Shown piece after piece: positions 35,750-45,098 of a stretch of 64,000 nucleotides of DNA. Under the pieces are notes generated by a model. That model was not told the origin of the DNA. It worked only from the letters and a program-made list of their open reading frames with translations, and did no database searches. Position numbers and translations under genes: made by a program. How positions within the stretch are numbered: position 1 is the first letter of the stretch; every line of letters starts with the position of its first letter. The stretch is from an uncultured Flavobacteriaceae bacterium (lineage in GTDB: Bacteria > Bacteroidota > Bacteroidia > Flavobacteriales > Flavobacteriaceae). Where the stretch lies: NCBI GenBank assembly GCA_947497245.1, contig CANMFO010000007.1:1-64000 (forward strand), read 5' to 3'.

Positions 35750-37009
35750 CTATTGTTGGTCAAAGACCCATTTATCGGCATACATGCCGTAAACCAACCC
35801 GATTTCGTTTTCCTGAACGTATTTTTCGTCTTTTCCCGGATCAAAGTTCACGTTGTACACATACACCTTGATTCCCTGCTCCCTGAGCTGGAGCAGCAAT
35901 TGGGTCTCCCGGGCAATAATCCTCCTGGACAATGCCACATATTTTATATTGTTAATGGCCAGGTACGCCAACTTATCACCTTTGATCTTGGCCAAAGGTT
36001 CTTGGGAAATCATTGCCGGAATGCCCTTTTTAGAAGCTTCCTCCACTGCCATGAGACTAAAGAGCTCCATCACCAGGCGTTTTTTGTCAACGAAGCGGTT
36101 CGCAAACTTTATCGGGTCATTGATTTTGTCCGTCACCAAAATGGCATCGGGGTGGGCAGCGAACCATTTGTTGATGCCCTCAAAATCCAGCGTGGTATAC
36201 TCCCCGTAGATTTTGTGCTTCATGAACTCGGAATGGCTTACCGGAAGCGTTCCGTTGTAGTCTGTAAACCTGGCCCACATTTTCCAGTCATGGGCCGCAA
36301 CGTATTTGCCATCGCTGGTCTTCAAAATGTCGAGCTCAAAGAGGCGAAACCCCTTCTTGTAGTTCTGATCTAACGCTTCCAGCGAGTTGGTCGATTTAAT
36401 ACCATCCACTTCTCCGCCCGCATGCGCGATGTACCGATCGTTGCTCGGCTCGAAATCGTAACGGACCCTGGGAAAGTACTCCCTGTGGTCCTTGGTGTTT
36501 TTAGGAAGGGTCAAGCTTACGGAAATGGAAGTGTCATCTGCCTTCTCATTGATTTTTCCATCAAAGTTGTGCATGGTATAAGCCTGCCGGCTCGACAGGT
36601 TCGCCAATACCAAGAACCCCATCTTTTTAAGATTTTCAGTGAACTTTGCCAAACTTTTGGAAGCGGAATCATGGGCCAAGAGGGCATAAACCGCCTTATT
36701 TTTTTGCATGGCCCCGAGTGTTTTTACCAACTCCCGGGCGGCCTCCTCGCTCGAATGGGTGTCGAACGATTTGAACTCGAAGGTTGTCGGGGAATTGAAA
36801 TGTACCAAGGTCAACCCCCGGCCGGGGCTTTCTGCAAGGCCATCGACGGAAAAACTACTTCTTTTTTGGGCATGAAAGCTATTGCTGTTCAACACAATAT
36901 GTCCCTCTTGAAACGTTTTGGTGTTTGCGAAGGAGGGCATCGTACACCACACCAGTACGAAAAGCACCGGCACCAGGACCCTGAGGATATCGATATTCGC
37001 TTTTTTCAT
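35750..37009 (-). CDS. Secreted ILEI/FAM3-like domain fused to a GDPD-like domain
   Basis: 419 aa from the ATG at 37009 (a TTG three codons earlier is possible); signal peptide about 1-28. Residues about 35-140 resemble the ILEI/PANDER fold of FAM3 cytokine-like proteins (GLTLVHFNSPTTFEFKSFDT, then SSEEAARELVKTL and AVYALLAHDSASKSL). Residues about 192-419 resemble a glycerophosphodiester phosphodiesterase TIM barrel, with IAHAGG (His195), FELDILKTSDGKYVAAHDW (Glu225, Asp227, His240) and NSLEAL. The usual Arg after the first His (HRG) is Ala here, so the substrate may differ. It probably acts in the periplasm or on the surface, perhaps on a glycerophosphodiester or glycan phosphate; this is inference. 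Monocistronic. Confidence 0.75.
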   Translation of the reverse strand: MKKANIDILRVLVPVLFVLVWCTMPSFANTKTFQEGHIVLNSNSFHAQKRSSFSVDGLAESPGRGLTLVHFNSPTTFEFKSFDTHSSEEAARELVKTLGAMQKNKAVYALLAHDSASKSLAKFTENLKKMGFLVLANLSSRQAYTMHNFDGKINEKADDTSISVSLTLPKNTKDHREYFPRVRYDFEPSNDRYIAHAGGEVDGIKSTNSLEALDQNYKKGFRLFELDILKTSDGKYVAAHDWKMWARFTDYNGTLPVSHSEFMKHKIYGEYTTLDFEGINKWFAAHPDAILVTDKINDPIKFANRFVDKKRLVMELFSLMAVEEASKKGIPAMISQEPLAKIKGDKLAYLAINNIKYVALSRRIIARETQLLLQLREQGIKVYVYNVNFDPGKDEKYVQENEIGLVYGMYADKWVFDQQ

Positions 37010-37179
37010 CTGCGCCAATTTTGAAAGCTTTAGCTTGATATGAACGCAATCACGGGCATCTTATTGCAGGAGAAGGGGGCAGAAGCTTTTGCCGCATGCG
37101 CGTTTTGACCGTGAACATGAAATCGGGGACATCGACCCGAAAGATGGGAAAACGAGCGAAAAATCTTAAATTTTAATCG

Positions 37180-37187
37180 TAATTTTG
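37180..37187 (+). promoter_or_regulatory. -7 promoter element of the DUF6909 gene
   Basis: TAATTTTG (TAnnTTTG), 14 bases before the ATG at 37202. It could also drive the polysaccharide genes that follow. Confidence 0.5.
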
Positions 37188-37201
37188 CTCGAAATTCTAC
37201 A

Positions 37202-38887
37202 ATGGGCAAAACAACCAATACCACCCGTGCGCAGGAATCTACCAACGCCATTGAGCGGTTGTACATTACCATGCGGCACCTGTTCAATCGGGGGTTTTAC
37301 AAACCCAGCGGTATTTCCGGAGAGGCCATAAAGAATGCCCTGCTGCAATTGCGTCCCGAAATTTACGGAAGTATTGCCGAGGAAAAGGCCGAACTCAATG
37401 GATTGGTCTATGTATTGGAACGTTTGCCCGAGGGAATCGAACAATGTCGCTTCATCAACCTTACTTCCGACGAAGGGTACGGCAGATCACATTTTAAACC
37501 TATTGTCCCGCCGAAGAGAAGGCGCAACTGTTACCGTATCGATGAGGAGCAGATGAACATTGAGATTACCCGGGGCCGATCCGATATCTATGATATCTTG
37601 ACGCACCTTACCTTCTTGTTCGTGGAATCGGAAAAAATAGCCAAACGGGTACTGATCGAAGATACCGATAAGACCATCAGGGATTGGAGGAAATTGGAGT
37701 CGGCGGTCAAGAAATCGAAACGTACCCGGGCCGAACTGGAGGTCACCCTGATCCATACGGCCAATATCTTGGGACGGTCTTTTGAGGAAATCATCGAGGT
37801 CTACCAAAAATTTGGCACAAAAAGCCATCCCGAGCGTTTTCTGAACATCGTGTACTGGTTGGGCAAACTGGCCATTGAGGAAGAGGTTACCGGTGAAAAG
37901 CGGGCCATTACCTTCAGTTCGATATTGCGCGAACGTCTGGGCCACCACATCCACGGGGAAAGATGGGCCATTACGATAAAGGAAACTTTGGCCAAGCATG
38001 GCCTGCTGCAAAGACCCATCCACATCATCAGTGCCAATATGCACAGCGTCATGAACACCCTCTTCGCCAAGAACGCCCTAAAAAAGGAATTTGCGCAGAA
38101 GGCGTCATTGGAAATTTACGAAGCCTTGAGTTCTTCCTCCAATACGGTATTGAGAAACAAGGTGGTCGCAATGGCCAAAAAGAACGGAATGATTTCTTTG
38201 GAGGACGTATCGGGCACCAACATTGACGTACAGATCTTTGATCTCGCCAAACTGGGCAGGGACGCCTGCTGTTATGAACTTCCGAAGGGTATTCCAGATG
38301 AGGAAAAACCTGTTATCTTTGTGATGGATTATGCTTTTGGGGAACAGGCGTACGAAACCATTGATGAATTGTTGAAGCCATTTGGGCAGAACAAAAAAAA
38401 GGCGGTGTTCCTTAATATCGAATCCGTTTCGGTGATGGGGAAGGCCGGGATCTTACAGGGCGGAAAGGGAGACATTATGATACCATCGGCCCATATCTTT
38501 GAGGGGACGGCAGACAATTACCCTTTCAGGAACGAATTGTGCGCCGCCGATTTTGGGGGCCACGGACTTGGGGTATACGAAGGTACCATGGTGACCGTAT
38601 TGGGCACCTCCTTGCAGAATAGAGACATTTTGCGATTTTTTCATCGGAGTACATGGAATGTGGTGGGATTGGAAATGGAAGGCGTTCATTACCAAAAGGC
38701 CATTCAGTCCGCTTCGAAGATACGGAAGAGCATCAAGGAAGAGGTAAAGGTCCGTTATGCCTATTATGCATCGGACAATCCACTTGAGACAGGAAGTACC
38801 CTGGCATCGGGAGGCTTGGGCACCACAGGGGTTAAGCCCACATACCTGATAACAGATAAGATTTTGGAACAAATATTCAATTCATAA
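37202..38887 (+). CDS. DUF6909-family protein with phosphorylase-like C-terminus
   Basis: 561 aa, soluble, no signal peptide. I recognise it as a conserved Bacteroidota protein (DUF6909, from memory). The N-terminal half is helical. The C-terminal half has a nucleoside-phosphorylase flavour (VIFVMDYAFGEQAYETIDELL, GTSLQNRDILRFF and VVGLEMEGVHYQKAI, like the EMEG motif of that fold), but catalytic residues cannot be confirmed by eye. It ends 3 bases before the Wzz-like gene, so it may be the promoter-proximal gene of the polysaccharide operon. Function unknown. Confidence 0.7.
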   Translation: MGKTTNTTRAQESTNAIERLYITMRHLFNRGFYKPSGISGEAIKNALLQLRPEIYGSIAEEKAELNGLVYVLERLPEGIEQCRFINLTSDEGYGRSHFKPIVPPKRRRNCYRIDEEQMNIEITRGRSDIYDILTHLTFLFVESEKIAKRVLIEDTDKTIRDWRKLESAVKKSKRTRAELEVTLIHTANILGRSFEEIIEVYQKFGTKSHPERFLNIVYWLGKLAIEEEVTGEKRAITFSSILRERLGHHIHGERWAITIKETLAKHGLLQRPIHIISANMHSVMNTLFAKNALKKEFAQKASLEIYEALSSSSNTVLRNKVVAMAKKNGMISLEDVSGTNIDVQIFDLAKLGRDACCYELPKGIPDEEKPVIFVMDYAFGEQAYETIDELLKPFGQNKKKAVFLNIESVSVMGKAGILQGGKGDIMIPSAHIFEGTADNYPFRNELCAADFGGHGLGVYEGTMVTVLGTSLQNRDILRFFHRSTWNVVGLEMEGVHYQKAIQSASKIRKSIKEEVKVRYAYYASDNPLETGSTLASGGLGTTGVKPTYLITDKILEQIFNS

Positions 38888-38890
38888 AGC

Positions 38891-39910
38891 ATGGCAGACC
38901 AAACAGAAACAACCACCACCGGCGATTCGGGAGAAATCGATTTGGAGAAGTTGCTGCAGTTGTTCAGAAAGGGGTTAAAACGGATTTTCAGGGGAATTTT
39001 GCACCTATTCCTCTATCTAAAGAAAAATGCCTTCAAACTCGTGGCGCTGATCGCCATTGGCATTGCCATAGCGTTGTTGTTGACCACTTTTGTGGACAAA
39101 AAACTAAAGACAGAGGTCATTGTGAAACCCAATTTTGCAAGCAAAGATTATTTGTATGATGTTATTGACGAGATCCAAGCGAACATCCGGAGCAAGGACA
39201 CTCTGTTTTTTAATGATATAGGGATCGACATAAGCGGGATGCGTGGGTTTGAAGTAAGCATTGAGCCAATAGAAAACAAGGAGATCGACAAGGAAAAAAC
39301 AAAACAGAACAACGAGTACTTGGAGATTTTGCAGAATTACAAGGACAACGACTTTGTCCTGGAAGCGATCAGGTCCGAAGTACTAAAGAAAGCCGTATTG
39401 ACCCATAGGATCACGTTTTCCCATAAAAACCCAGAAAAGGGGGAGGAGTATGTGACGAAATTGATGCGCTATATCAACGATAACCCTTATTTCACGGAAA
39501 TAAAAAGGGTTTCCACGGAAAATGCCGAATCCAGAATTGCCGAAAACACGGAATTGATCGGGCAGATCGACGAATTGGTCGCAAATTACGCCAAACAATT
39601 GGCCGCGGACAACCGTACGGTCGGTCGGGAGGGAATGGTGCTGTTCGATGAGGAAAAAGAGGTGGACGTAACCGCGCTTTTGGCACTAAAGAATAGGCTT
39701 ATCAAAGAGATAGAGGAAAAGCGAATGGAGGTTTCTGAGCAAAAAGAGGCCATAAACATTATCAATTTTGGCAAGGCCCAGGTGGTAAAAAAGCAATTTT
39801 TGAACAAGAGCCTGTTCATGGTGCCCGCCATTTTATTGGGAATGTTTTTCGCATGGTCGTTGCTGGTGTATTTGAACAGGAAATCCCAAGAACTGATCGA
39901 ACAGAGCTAA
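38891..39910 (+). CDS. Wzz/chain-length-determinant-like protein
   Basis: 339 aa. Two membrane helices, at about 46-67 and 309-329, frame a periplasmic coiled-coil-rich domain: the topology of polysaccharide co-polymerases such as Wzz. The N-terminus starts with acidic IDLEKLLQLFRKG, typical of the flavobacterial members. There is no Walker kinase domain, so it is not a full BY-kinase fusion. It would set chain length of the glycan made by this locus. It is the first dedicated gene of the polysaccharide cluster. Confidence 0.8.
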   Translation: MADQTETTTTGDSGEIDLEKLLQLFRKGLKRIFRGILHLFLYLKKNAFKLVALIAIGIAIALLLTTFVDKKLKTEVIVKPNFASKDYLYDVIDEIQANIRSKDTLFFNDIGIDISGMRGFEVSIEPIENKEIDKEKTKQNNEYLEILQNYKDNDFVLEAIRSEVLKKAVLTHRITFSHKNPEKGEEYVTKLMRYINDNPYFTEIKRVSTENAESRIAENTELIGQIDELVANYAKQLAADNRTVGREGMVLFDEEKEVDVTALLALKNRLIKEIEEKRMEVSEQKEAINIINFGKAQVVKKQFLNKSLFMVPAILLGMFFAWSLLVYLNRKSQELIEQS

Positions 39911-39957
39911 ATAATAAATGGCATGATTATCTTGCCGTCGTTTAACATTATTGTCCT

Positions 39958-41004
39958 ATGAATATTTTGATTACCGGAGGTGCAGGTTTTATTGGGTCGC
40001 ATGTGGTGCGGCGCTTTGTGAACACGCATAGGGAGTACAACATCTATAATTTGGATGCCCTTACCTATGCGGGAAACCTCGAAAACCTACGGGATATTGA
40101 AGATGCGCCCAACTACCACTTCATCAAGGGCGATATTGTCGATGAAGGTTTTATCAAAGGTCTTTTTGAAAAGCACCGTTTTGATGGGGTGGTGCATTTG
40201 GCCGCGGAATCGCATGTCGATCGTTCCATAACCGACCCTCTGGCCTTTGTGCGCACCAACATTATCGGCACCGTAAACTTGCTGAACGCTGCAAGGGATC
40301 TGTGGAAGGACCAAACGGCCGACAAGCGTTTTTACCATGTGAGTACCGATGAGGTGTATGGTTCTTTGGGGGCAGAAGGCCTTTTTACGGAAACCACCTC
40401 CTATGATCCAAACTCCCCCTATTCGGCCTCCAAGGCCAGTTCCGATCATTTTGTAAGGGCCTATGGGGAGACCTATGGGCTTCCCTATGTGATCAGCAAT
40501 TGTTCCAACAACTATGGCCCGAACCACTTTCCTGAAAAACTTGTTCCATTGTTCATCAACAACATCATAGAGAATAAACCGCTGCCGGTTTACGGTGATG
40601 GAAAATACACCAGGGACTGGTTGTTCGTGGAAGACCACGCGGTGGCCATCGACCTGGTGTTCCACAAGGGAAAAAACCATGAGACCTACAATATCGGCGG
40701 TTTCAATGAGTGGCAGAACATCGACTTGGTGAAATTGTTGTGCAAGCTCATGGACCAAAAACTGGGGAGGGACGCCGGAACCTCCGAAAAACTCATTACA
40801 TACGTCAAAGACCGTCCCGGTCATGATCTGCGATATGCCATAGACGCCGGCAAGATAAGCAAGGAGTTGGGATGGAGGCCATCGGTGACCTTCGAACAAG
40901 GTCTGGAGCGCACAATTGATTGGTACCTGTCGAATGAAGAATGGCTGAACCACGTCACCTCGGGAGATTACCAGGAATATTACGACAAAATGTATGCGCA
41001 GTAA
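39958..41004 (+). CDS. rfbB: dTDP-glucose 4,6-dehydratase
   Basis: 348 aa, standard length. It converts dTDP-glucose to dTDP-4-dehydro-6-deoxyglucose, second step of dTDP-L-rhamnose synthesis. The NAD fold ITGGAGFIGSHV is at residues 5-16, and the catalytic regions HVSTDEVYGSL (Thr-Asp-Glu) and YSASKASSDH (YxxxK) are present. SNNYGPNHFPEKLVP and the C-terminal RPGHDLRYAID are typical. The four rml genes follow one another in the order B-A-C-D. Confidence 0.97.
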   Translation: MNILITGGAGFIGSHVVRRFVNTHREYNIYNLDALTYAGNLENLRDIEDAPNYHFIKGDIVDEGFIKGLFEKHRFDGVVHLAAESHVDRSITDPLAFVRTNIIGTVNLLNAARDLWKDQTADKRFYHVSTDEVYGSLGAEGLFTETTSYDPNSPYSASKASSDHFVRAYGETYGLPYVISNCSNNYGPNHFPEKLVPLFINNIIENKPLPVYGDGKYTRDWLFVEDHAVAIDLVFHKGKNHETYNIGGFNEWQNIDLVKLLCKLMDQKLGRDAGTSEKLITYVKDRPGHDLRYAIDAGKISKELGWRPSVTFEQGLERTIDWYLSNEEWLNHVTSGDYQEYYDKMYAQ

Positions 41005-41123
41005 GAAGACCGGAACCGAATATCAAGATAGCACAAAGGGCCGATATGACCCGGCAATCACGGCATACCCGACCTACGTCCGATCGAGGATCCATTAACC
41101 CAATAAGCAAGTAAGCTAAGAGC

Positions 41124-41990
41124 ATGAAAGGAATTATACTAGCAGGAGGTTCGGGAACACGATTGCATCCCTTGACCTTATCGGTCAGTAAGCAATTGAT
41201 GCCGATCTACGATAAGCCCATGATCTATTACCCATTGAGCACATTGATGTACTCGGGCATTCGGGAAATACTCATCATCTCCACTCCCAAAGACCTTCCC
41301 CTTTTCAAAGAATTATTGGGTGATGGACAGAAATACGGCTGCTCTTTTTCCTATGCGGTCCAAGCGGCCCCAAATGGGCTTGCCGAAGCATTTATCATAG
41401 GGGCCGACTTTATTGGAGAGGACAAGGTGGCCTTGATCCTAGGGGACAATATTTTTTACGGATCGGGCCTGGCAAAACTATTGCAGTCCAACAATGATCC
41501 CGATGGGGGGATTATCTATGCCTATCGCGTCCATGACCCGGAGCGGTACGGTGTAGTGGAGTTCGACGAGACGGGCAAGGCCATCAGTATCGAGGAAAAA
41601 CCAAGGGAACCCAAATCGAATTATGCCGTACCGGGAATCTATTTTTACGATAACAGCGTTGTGGAAATTGCCAAAAACATCCCGCCGAGCCATAGGGGGG
41701 AATTGGAGATCACCGACGTGAACAAGGTATATTTGGAGCGGCAAAAGTTAAGCGTGAGCATCTTGGACAGGGGAACCGCCTGGTTGGATACCGGCACCTT
41801 CCAATCGTTGATGCAGGCCTCCCAGTTTGTCGAGGTCATCGAGGAAAGGCAGGGGCTGAAAATTGGGGCCATAGAGGGCGCCGCCTATGAAATGGGCTAT
41901 ATAGATGAAGGGCAGTTTAAAAAATTGGCCGAACCCCTGATGAAGAGCGGCTATGGGAAAAACCTATTGGGGATATTAAAAAAGCAATAA
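41124..41990 (+). CDS. rfbA: Glucose-1-phosphate thymidylyltransferase
   Basis: 288 aa. It makes dTDP-glucose from dTTP and glucose-1-phosphate, the first rhamnose-pathway step. The nucleotidyl motif [16 protein letters not shown] is at residues 3-18, followed by [20 protein letters not shown], the sugar-binding [11 protein letters not shown] and the typical [11 protein letters not shown] 119-base gap separates it from rfbB. Its stop overlaps the start of rfbC by one base. Confidence 0.97.
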   Translation: MKGIILAGGSGTRLHPLTLSVSKQLMPIYDKPMIYYPLSTLMYSGIREILIISTPKDLPLFKELLGDGQKYGCSFSYAVQAAPNGLAEAFIIGADFIGEDKVALILGDNIFYGSGLAKLLQSNNDPDGGIIYAYRVHDPERYGVVEFDETGKAISIEEKPREPKSNYAVPGIYFYDNSVVEIAKNIPPSHRGELEITDVNKVYLERQKLSVSILDRGTAWLDTGTFQSLMQASQFVEVIEERQGLKIGAIEGAAYEMGYIDEGQFKKLAEPLMKSGYGKNLLGILKKQ

Positions 41991-42535
41991 TGACCGTAAC
42001 AGAAACCAAATTAAAAGGGTGCTTTATATTGGAACCCGCGGTCTTTACCGATGAACGGGGTTATTTTATGGAATCGTTCAACAAGGAGCGCTTCAATTCG
42101 GCTACGGGAGCGGGCGTCAACTTTGTACAGGACAACCAGTCGTTCTCGACCAAAGGGGTGGTACGGGCGTTGCACTATCAGCTTGGCGAACACGCCCAGG
42201 CCAAACTGGTGAGGGTGCTGAACGGTGCCGTGTTGGACGTTGCCGTGGACCTTCGAAAAGACTCCCCTACCTTTGGGCAGCATATTGCGGTAGAGCTCAG
42301 CGATGAAAACAAAAAACAACTTTTTATACCAAGGGGTTTTGCCCACGGATTCTCCGTGCTGACCGATACGGCAGAATTTTTCTATAAATGCGACAACTAT
42401 TACAACAAGGCATCCGAAGGAGGAATTGTCTACAACGACCCCAAACTGAACATTGACTGGAAGCTGCCCGAGGATCAATTAAAGGTCTCGGACAAAGATG
42501 CGGTTCTACCAACCTTTGATAAAGCCAGAATATGA
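41990..42535 (+). CDS. rfbC: dTDP-4-dehydrorhamnose 3,5-epimerase
   Basis: 181 aa. The cupin-fold epimerase motifs are intact: DERGYFMESFN, NFVQDNQSFSTKGVVRALHYQ (catalytic His), RGFAHGFSVLTDTAEFFYKC and GIVYNDPKLNIDW. It converts dTDP-4-dehydro-6-deoxyglucose to the L-lyxo form. Overlaps with both neighbours (1 base and 4 bases) show tight translational coupling. Confidence 0.96.
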   Translation: MTVTETKLKGCFILEPAVFTDERGYFMESFNKERFNSATGAGVNFVQDNQSFSTKGVVRALHYQLGEHAQAKLVRVLNGAVLDVAVDLRKDSPTFGQHIAVELSDENKKQLFIPRGFAHGFSVLTDTAEFFYKCDNYYNKASEGGIVYNDPKLNIDWKLPEDQLKVSDKDAVLPTFDKARI

Positions 42536-43383
42536 GGAACATTCTGGTTACCGGAGGCCACGGGCAATTGGCCGCTTGCATCAAGGATATTGCCAAAGAC
42601 GTCCAAGATCATCATTTTATCTATGTCGACGTGGACGAACTCGACATCACCCAAAGCGAGGCGATAACCGCTTTTTTTGAAGCAAAAAACATTGCTTTTT
42701 GTGTCAATTGTGCGGCCTATACCGCGGTGGACAGGGCAGAAACGGACAAGGAAATTGCGGAAAGGGTAAATGTGCTCGGTGCCAAATACCTGGCGGAAGC
42801 ATGCAAGGCCCACAGCGCCAAGTTCATCCAGATCTCCACCGACTTTGTTTTCGATGGGGGCCAATCCTCGCCCTACACCGAAGAAGATGGCACAAACCCC
42901 CTGGGCGTATATGGGTCCACTAAATTAGCGGGGGAACGGGCCACGGCATCGGCCCTGAAAGAACATTTTATCCTTCGGACCTCATGGCTGTATTCCGAAC
43001 ATGGGAACAACTTTTTAAAGACCATGCTGCGATTGGGTGCGGAACGAGAATCTTTGGGAGTGGTCTGCGACCAGATCGGCACGCCCACCTATGCCGGCGA
43101 CCTGGCCAAACTTATTGTAAAGATCATAGTCGGGGACTCACAGGCATACGGCACCTACCATTACAGTAACGAGGGGGTCGCCAGTTGGTACGATTTCGCC
43201 AAGGCGATTTTTGACGAAAGCGCCACCCTGGTAAAGCTGGCGCCAATACGATCGGAAGCGTATCCCACACCGGCCAAAAGACCGGCGTTCAGTGTAATGG
43301 ACAAATCAAAGATCAAGGAAGCGCTCCATATTGAAATTCCGCATTGGAGGGACAGCCTGGCAGGGATGATCAAGAAAGTATAA
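42532..43383 (+). CDS. rfbD: dTDP-4-dehydrorhamnose reductase
   Basis: 283 aa. It reduces the keto sugar to dTDP-L-rhamnose with NAD(P)H. The nucleotide fold VTGGHGQLAACI is at residues 5-16, with CAAYTAVDRAE, STDFVFDG and YGSTKLAGE (YxxxK) all present and a C-terminal RPAFSVMDKSKI. ATGA overlap with rfbC. This completes dTDP-L-rhamnose supply for the locus. Confidence 0.96.
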   Translation: MRNILVTGGHGQLAACIKDIAKDVQDHHFIYVDVDELDITQSEAITAFFEAKNIAFCVNCAAYTAVDRAETDKEIAERVNVLGAKYLAEACKAHSAKFIQISTDFVFDGGQSSPYTEEDGTNPLGVYGSTKLAGERATASALKEHFILRTSWLYSEHGNNFLKTMLRLGAERESLGVVCDQIGTPTYAGDLAKLIVKIIVGDSQAYGTYHYSNEGVASWYDFAKAIFDESATLVKLAPIRSEAYPTPAKRPAFSVMDKSKIKEALHIEIPHWRDSLAGMIKKV

Positions 43384-43406
43384 AAGGGTAAACCATAAAA
43401 CAACAC

Positions 43407-45098
43407 ATGAAAGTAAACGAACTTGCATTTGATGAAAAAAACCGGGTGTACCTGAATCCCGACAAGGTCATCAGTTATAGCGATGGAGAAAGAAGTGAAC
43501 AGTATACCTTCGATTCCTTTAAAAATTCAAAGGACACCTCCATTTTCTCCATGGAATTGTTCGAGCGAATTCAGGATTGGAGCAGCGAGTACCACCTTAC
43601 CACCTATAGGGCGAACATCGTCCGGCCCCTAAATATTAAAAAAGAGCACCGTATTCTTGAGATAGGCGCGGGCTGTGGGGCGATAACGCGATATTTGGGT
43701 GAAACGGGTGCCGCCATAACCGCCGTGGAGGGAAGCCTGTCAAGGGCAAGGTGTATTGCCGAGCGCTGCAGGGACCTGGACAACGTGACGGTGGTGTGCA
43801 GTAATGTAGAGGATGTGGAATTTGATGAAAAGTTCGATATCATCACCTTGATCGGTGTTTTTGAATATACGGCGAAGTATTCCAAGCGGGCAAACCCTTT
43901 TTGTGCGGCCTTGGAAAGCTACGCCGACCTATTGAAGCCCAGCGGATCCCTGGTCATTGCAATTGAGAACAAACTGGGGTTGAAGTACTTTGCCGGGTTT
44001 AACGAGGATCATTTTGCCCAGGCCTATTTTGGTTTGGAAAGCAGGTACGGGGAAAAGGACATCACTACTTTTGGGCATAGGGAAATTGGGGCCATGCTGA
44101 AAAAAAGCGGATTTGGATCTACCGAGTTCCTCTACCCGTTCCCGGACTACAAACTCCCCAAAGTGGTCATTTCGGACAAGGGCCTGAGCCACAAGGATTT
44201 CAATGCAGCGGATTTGATCCGTTTTACGAAAGACAGACATTACAATCCAAGGCCCAAGGCAAATTTGCTCAACGAATATCTGGTTTGGGATGCTGTGGCC
44301 GAGAACGGATTGATAAAAGATCTTTCCAACTCCTTTTTGATCGTTGCGACCAAGGGCGGGAATCAAGAATTGGTGGATCCCTCCCTTTTGGCGAAGTACT
44401 ATACTTGCAATAGATTTGAGCCCCATAATACCATGGCTTCGTTCCATGTTCAAGGGGAAGACAAGATCACGGTAAGGAAAAGCCGTCTGGGGAAGGGACC
44501 CGACACGGAAGAAAGCGGTGTGGCGCAACGTATCCAGGACGAAACGGAATATATCGTCGGCTCCAATCTGCACCACCTGCTTACCGGGACGATCTCCAAG
44601 GGACAATTTCCCGAATTTGAAGGCCAAATGAAGGCCTGGGTGGATTATCTGAAAAGAGAGACACTGGTAGAGGGTACTGGGGAAGTTTCCCTGGTAAGGG
44701 CCGAATTTTTTGATGCGCTACCCTTTAATATCATTGTCGATGGGGACGGAAAGTTCAACCTGTTCGATCAGGAATGGACCGCAGAGGAACCTTTTGACAT
44801 AACTTTTCTCGTAGTGCGGTACCTGGCAATGCATAAAAGGAACAAAGGGCTGTACCGTCATTATTCGAAGTCCTATTTGGGATTTGTAAACAGCATACTT
44901 CTTAAGTGCCGTCTCAAGAAAATCCGCAAAAGTACCTTGCGAAAGTATGAGGCAAAGGACGAAGCAATCCGAAACAAGGTCAACCGGCCAGGTGGTTTGG
45001 CCCCCTTGCAATTGAAAAAATCGCTTATTTTTTTGATATGGGATAAGCTAAAGGAAATTAAAACCTATCTTTTATACGGCATTTTTGCACAAAGATGA
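43407..45098 (+). CDS. Methyltransferase-domain protein of the polysaccharide locus
   Basis: 563 aa. A class I SAM-binding domain lies at about residues 85-205 (RILEIGAGCGAITRYLGE, then AVEGSLSRARCIAERC and FDIITLIGVFEY; LLKPSGSLVIAIENKLG). The C-terminal about 250 residues carry a motif FNLFDQEWTAEEPFDITFLVVRYL seen in large glycan-modifying methyltransferases. It probably methylates or caps a sugar of the repeat unit; the site is unknown. It follows rfbD by 23 bases and overlaps the next gene by 4. Confidence 0.82.
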   Translation: MKVNELAFDEKNRVYLNPDKVISYSDGERSEQYTFDSFKNSKDTSIFSMELFERIQDWSSEYHLTTYRANIVRPLNIKKEHRILEIGAGCGAITRYLGETGAAITAVEGSLSRARCIAERCRDLDNVTVVCSNVEDVEFDEKFDIITLIGVFEYTAKYSKRANPFCAALESYADLLKPSGSLVIAIENKLGLKYFAGFNEDHFAQAYFGLESRYGEKDITTFGHREIGAMLKKSGFGSTEFLYPFPDYKLPKVVISDKGLSHKDFNAADLIRFTKDRHYNPRPKANLLNEYLVWDAVAENGLIKDLSNSFLIVATKGGNQELVDPSLLAKYYTCNRFEPHNTMASFHVQGEDKITVRKSRLGKGPDTEESGVAQRIQDETEYIVGSNLHHLLTGTISKGQFPEFEGQMKAWVDYLKRETLVEGTGEVSLVRAEFFDALPFNIIVDGDGKFNLFDQEWTAEEPFDITFLVVRYLAMHKRNKGLYRHYSKSYLGFVNSILLKCRLKKIRKSTLRKYEAKDEAIRNKVNRPGGLAPLQLKKSLIFLIWDKLKEIKTYLLYGIFAQR

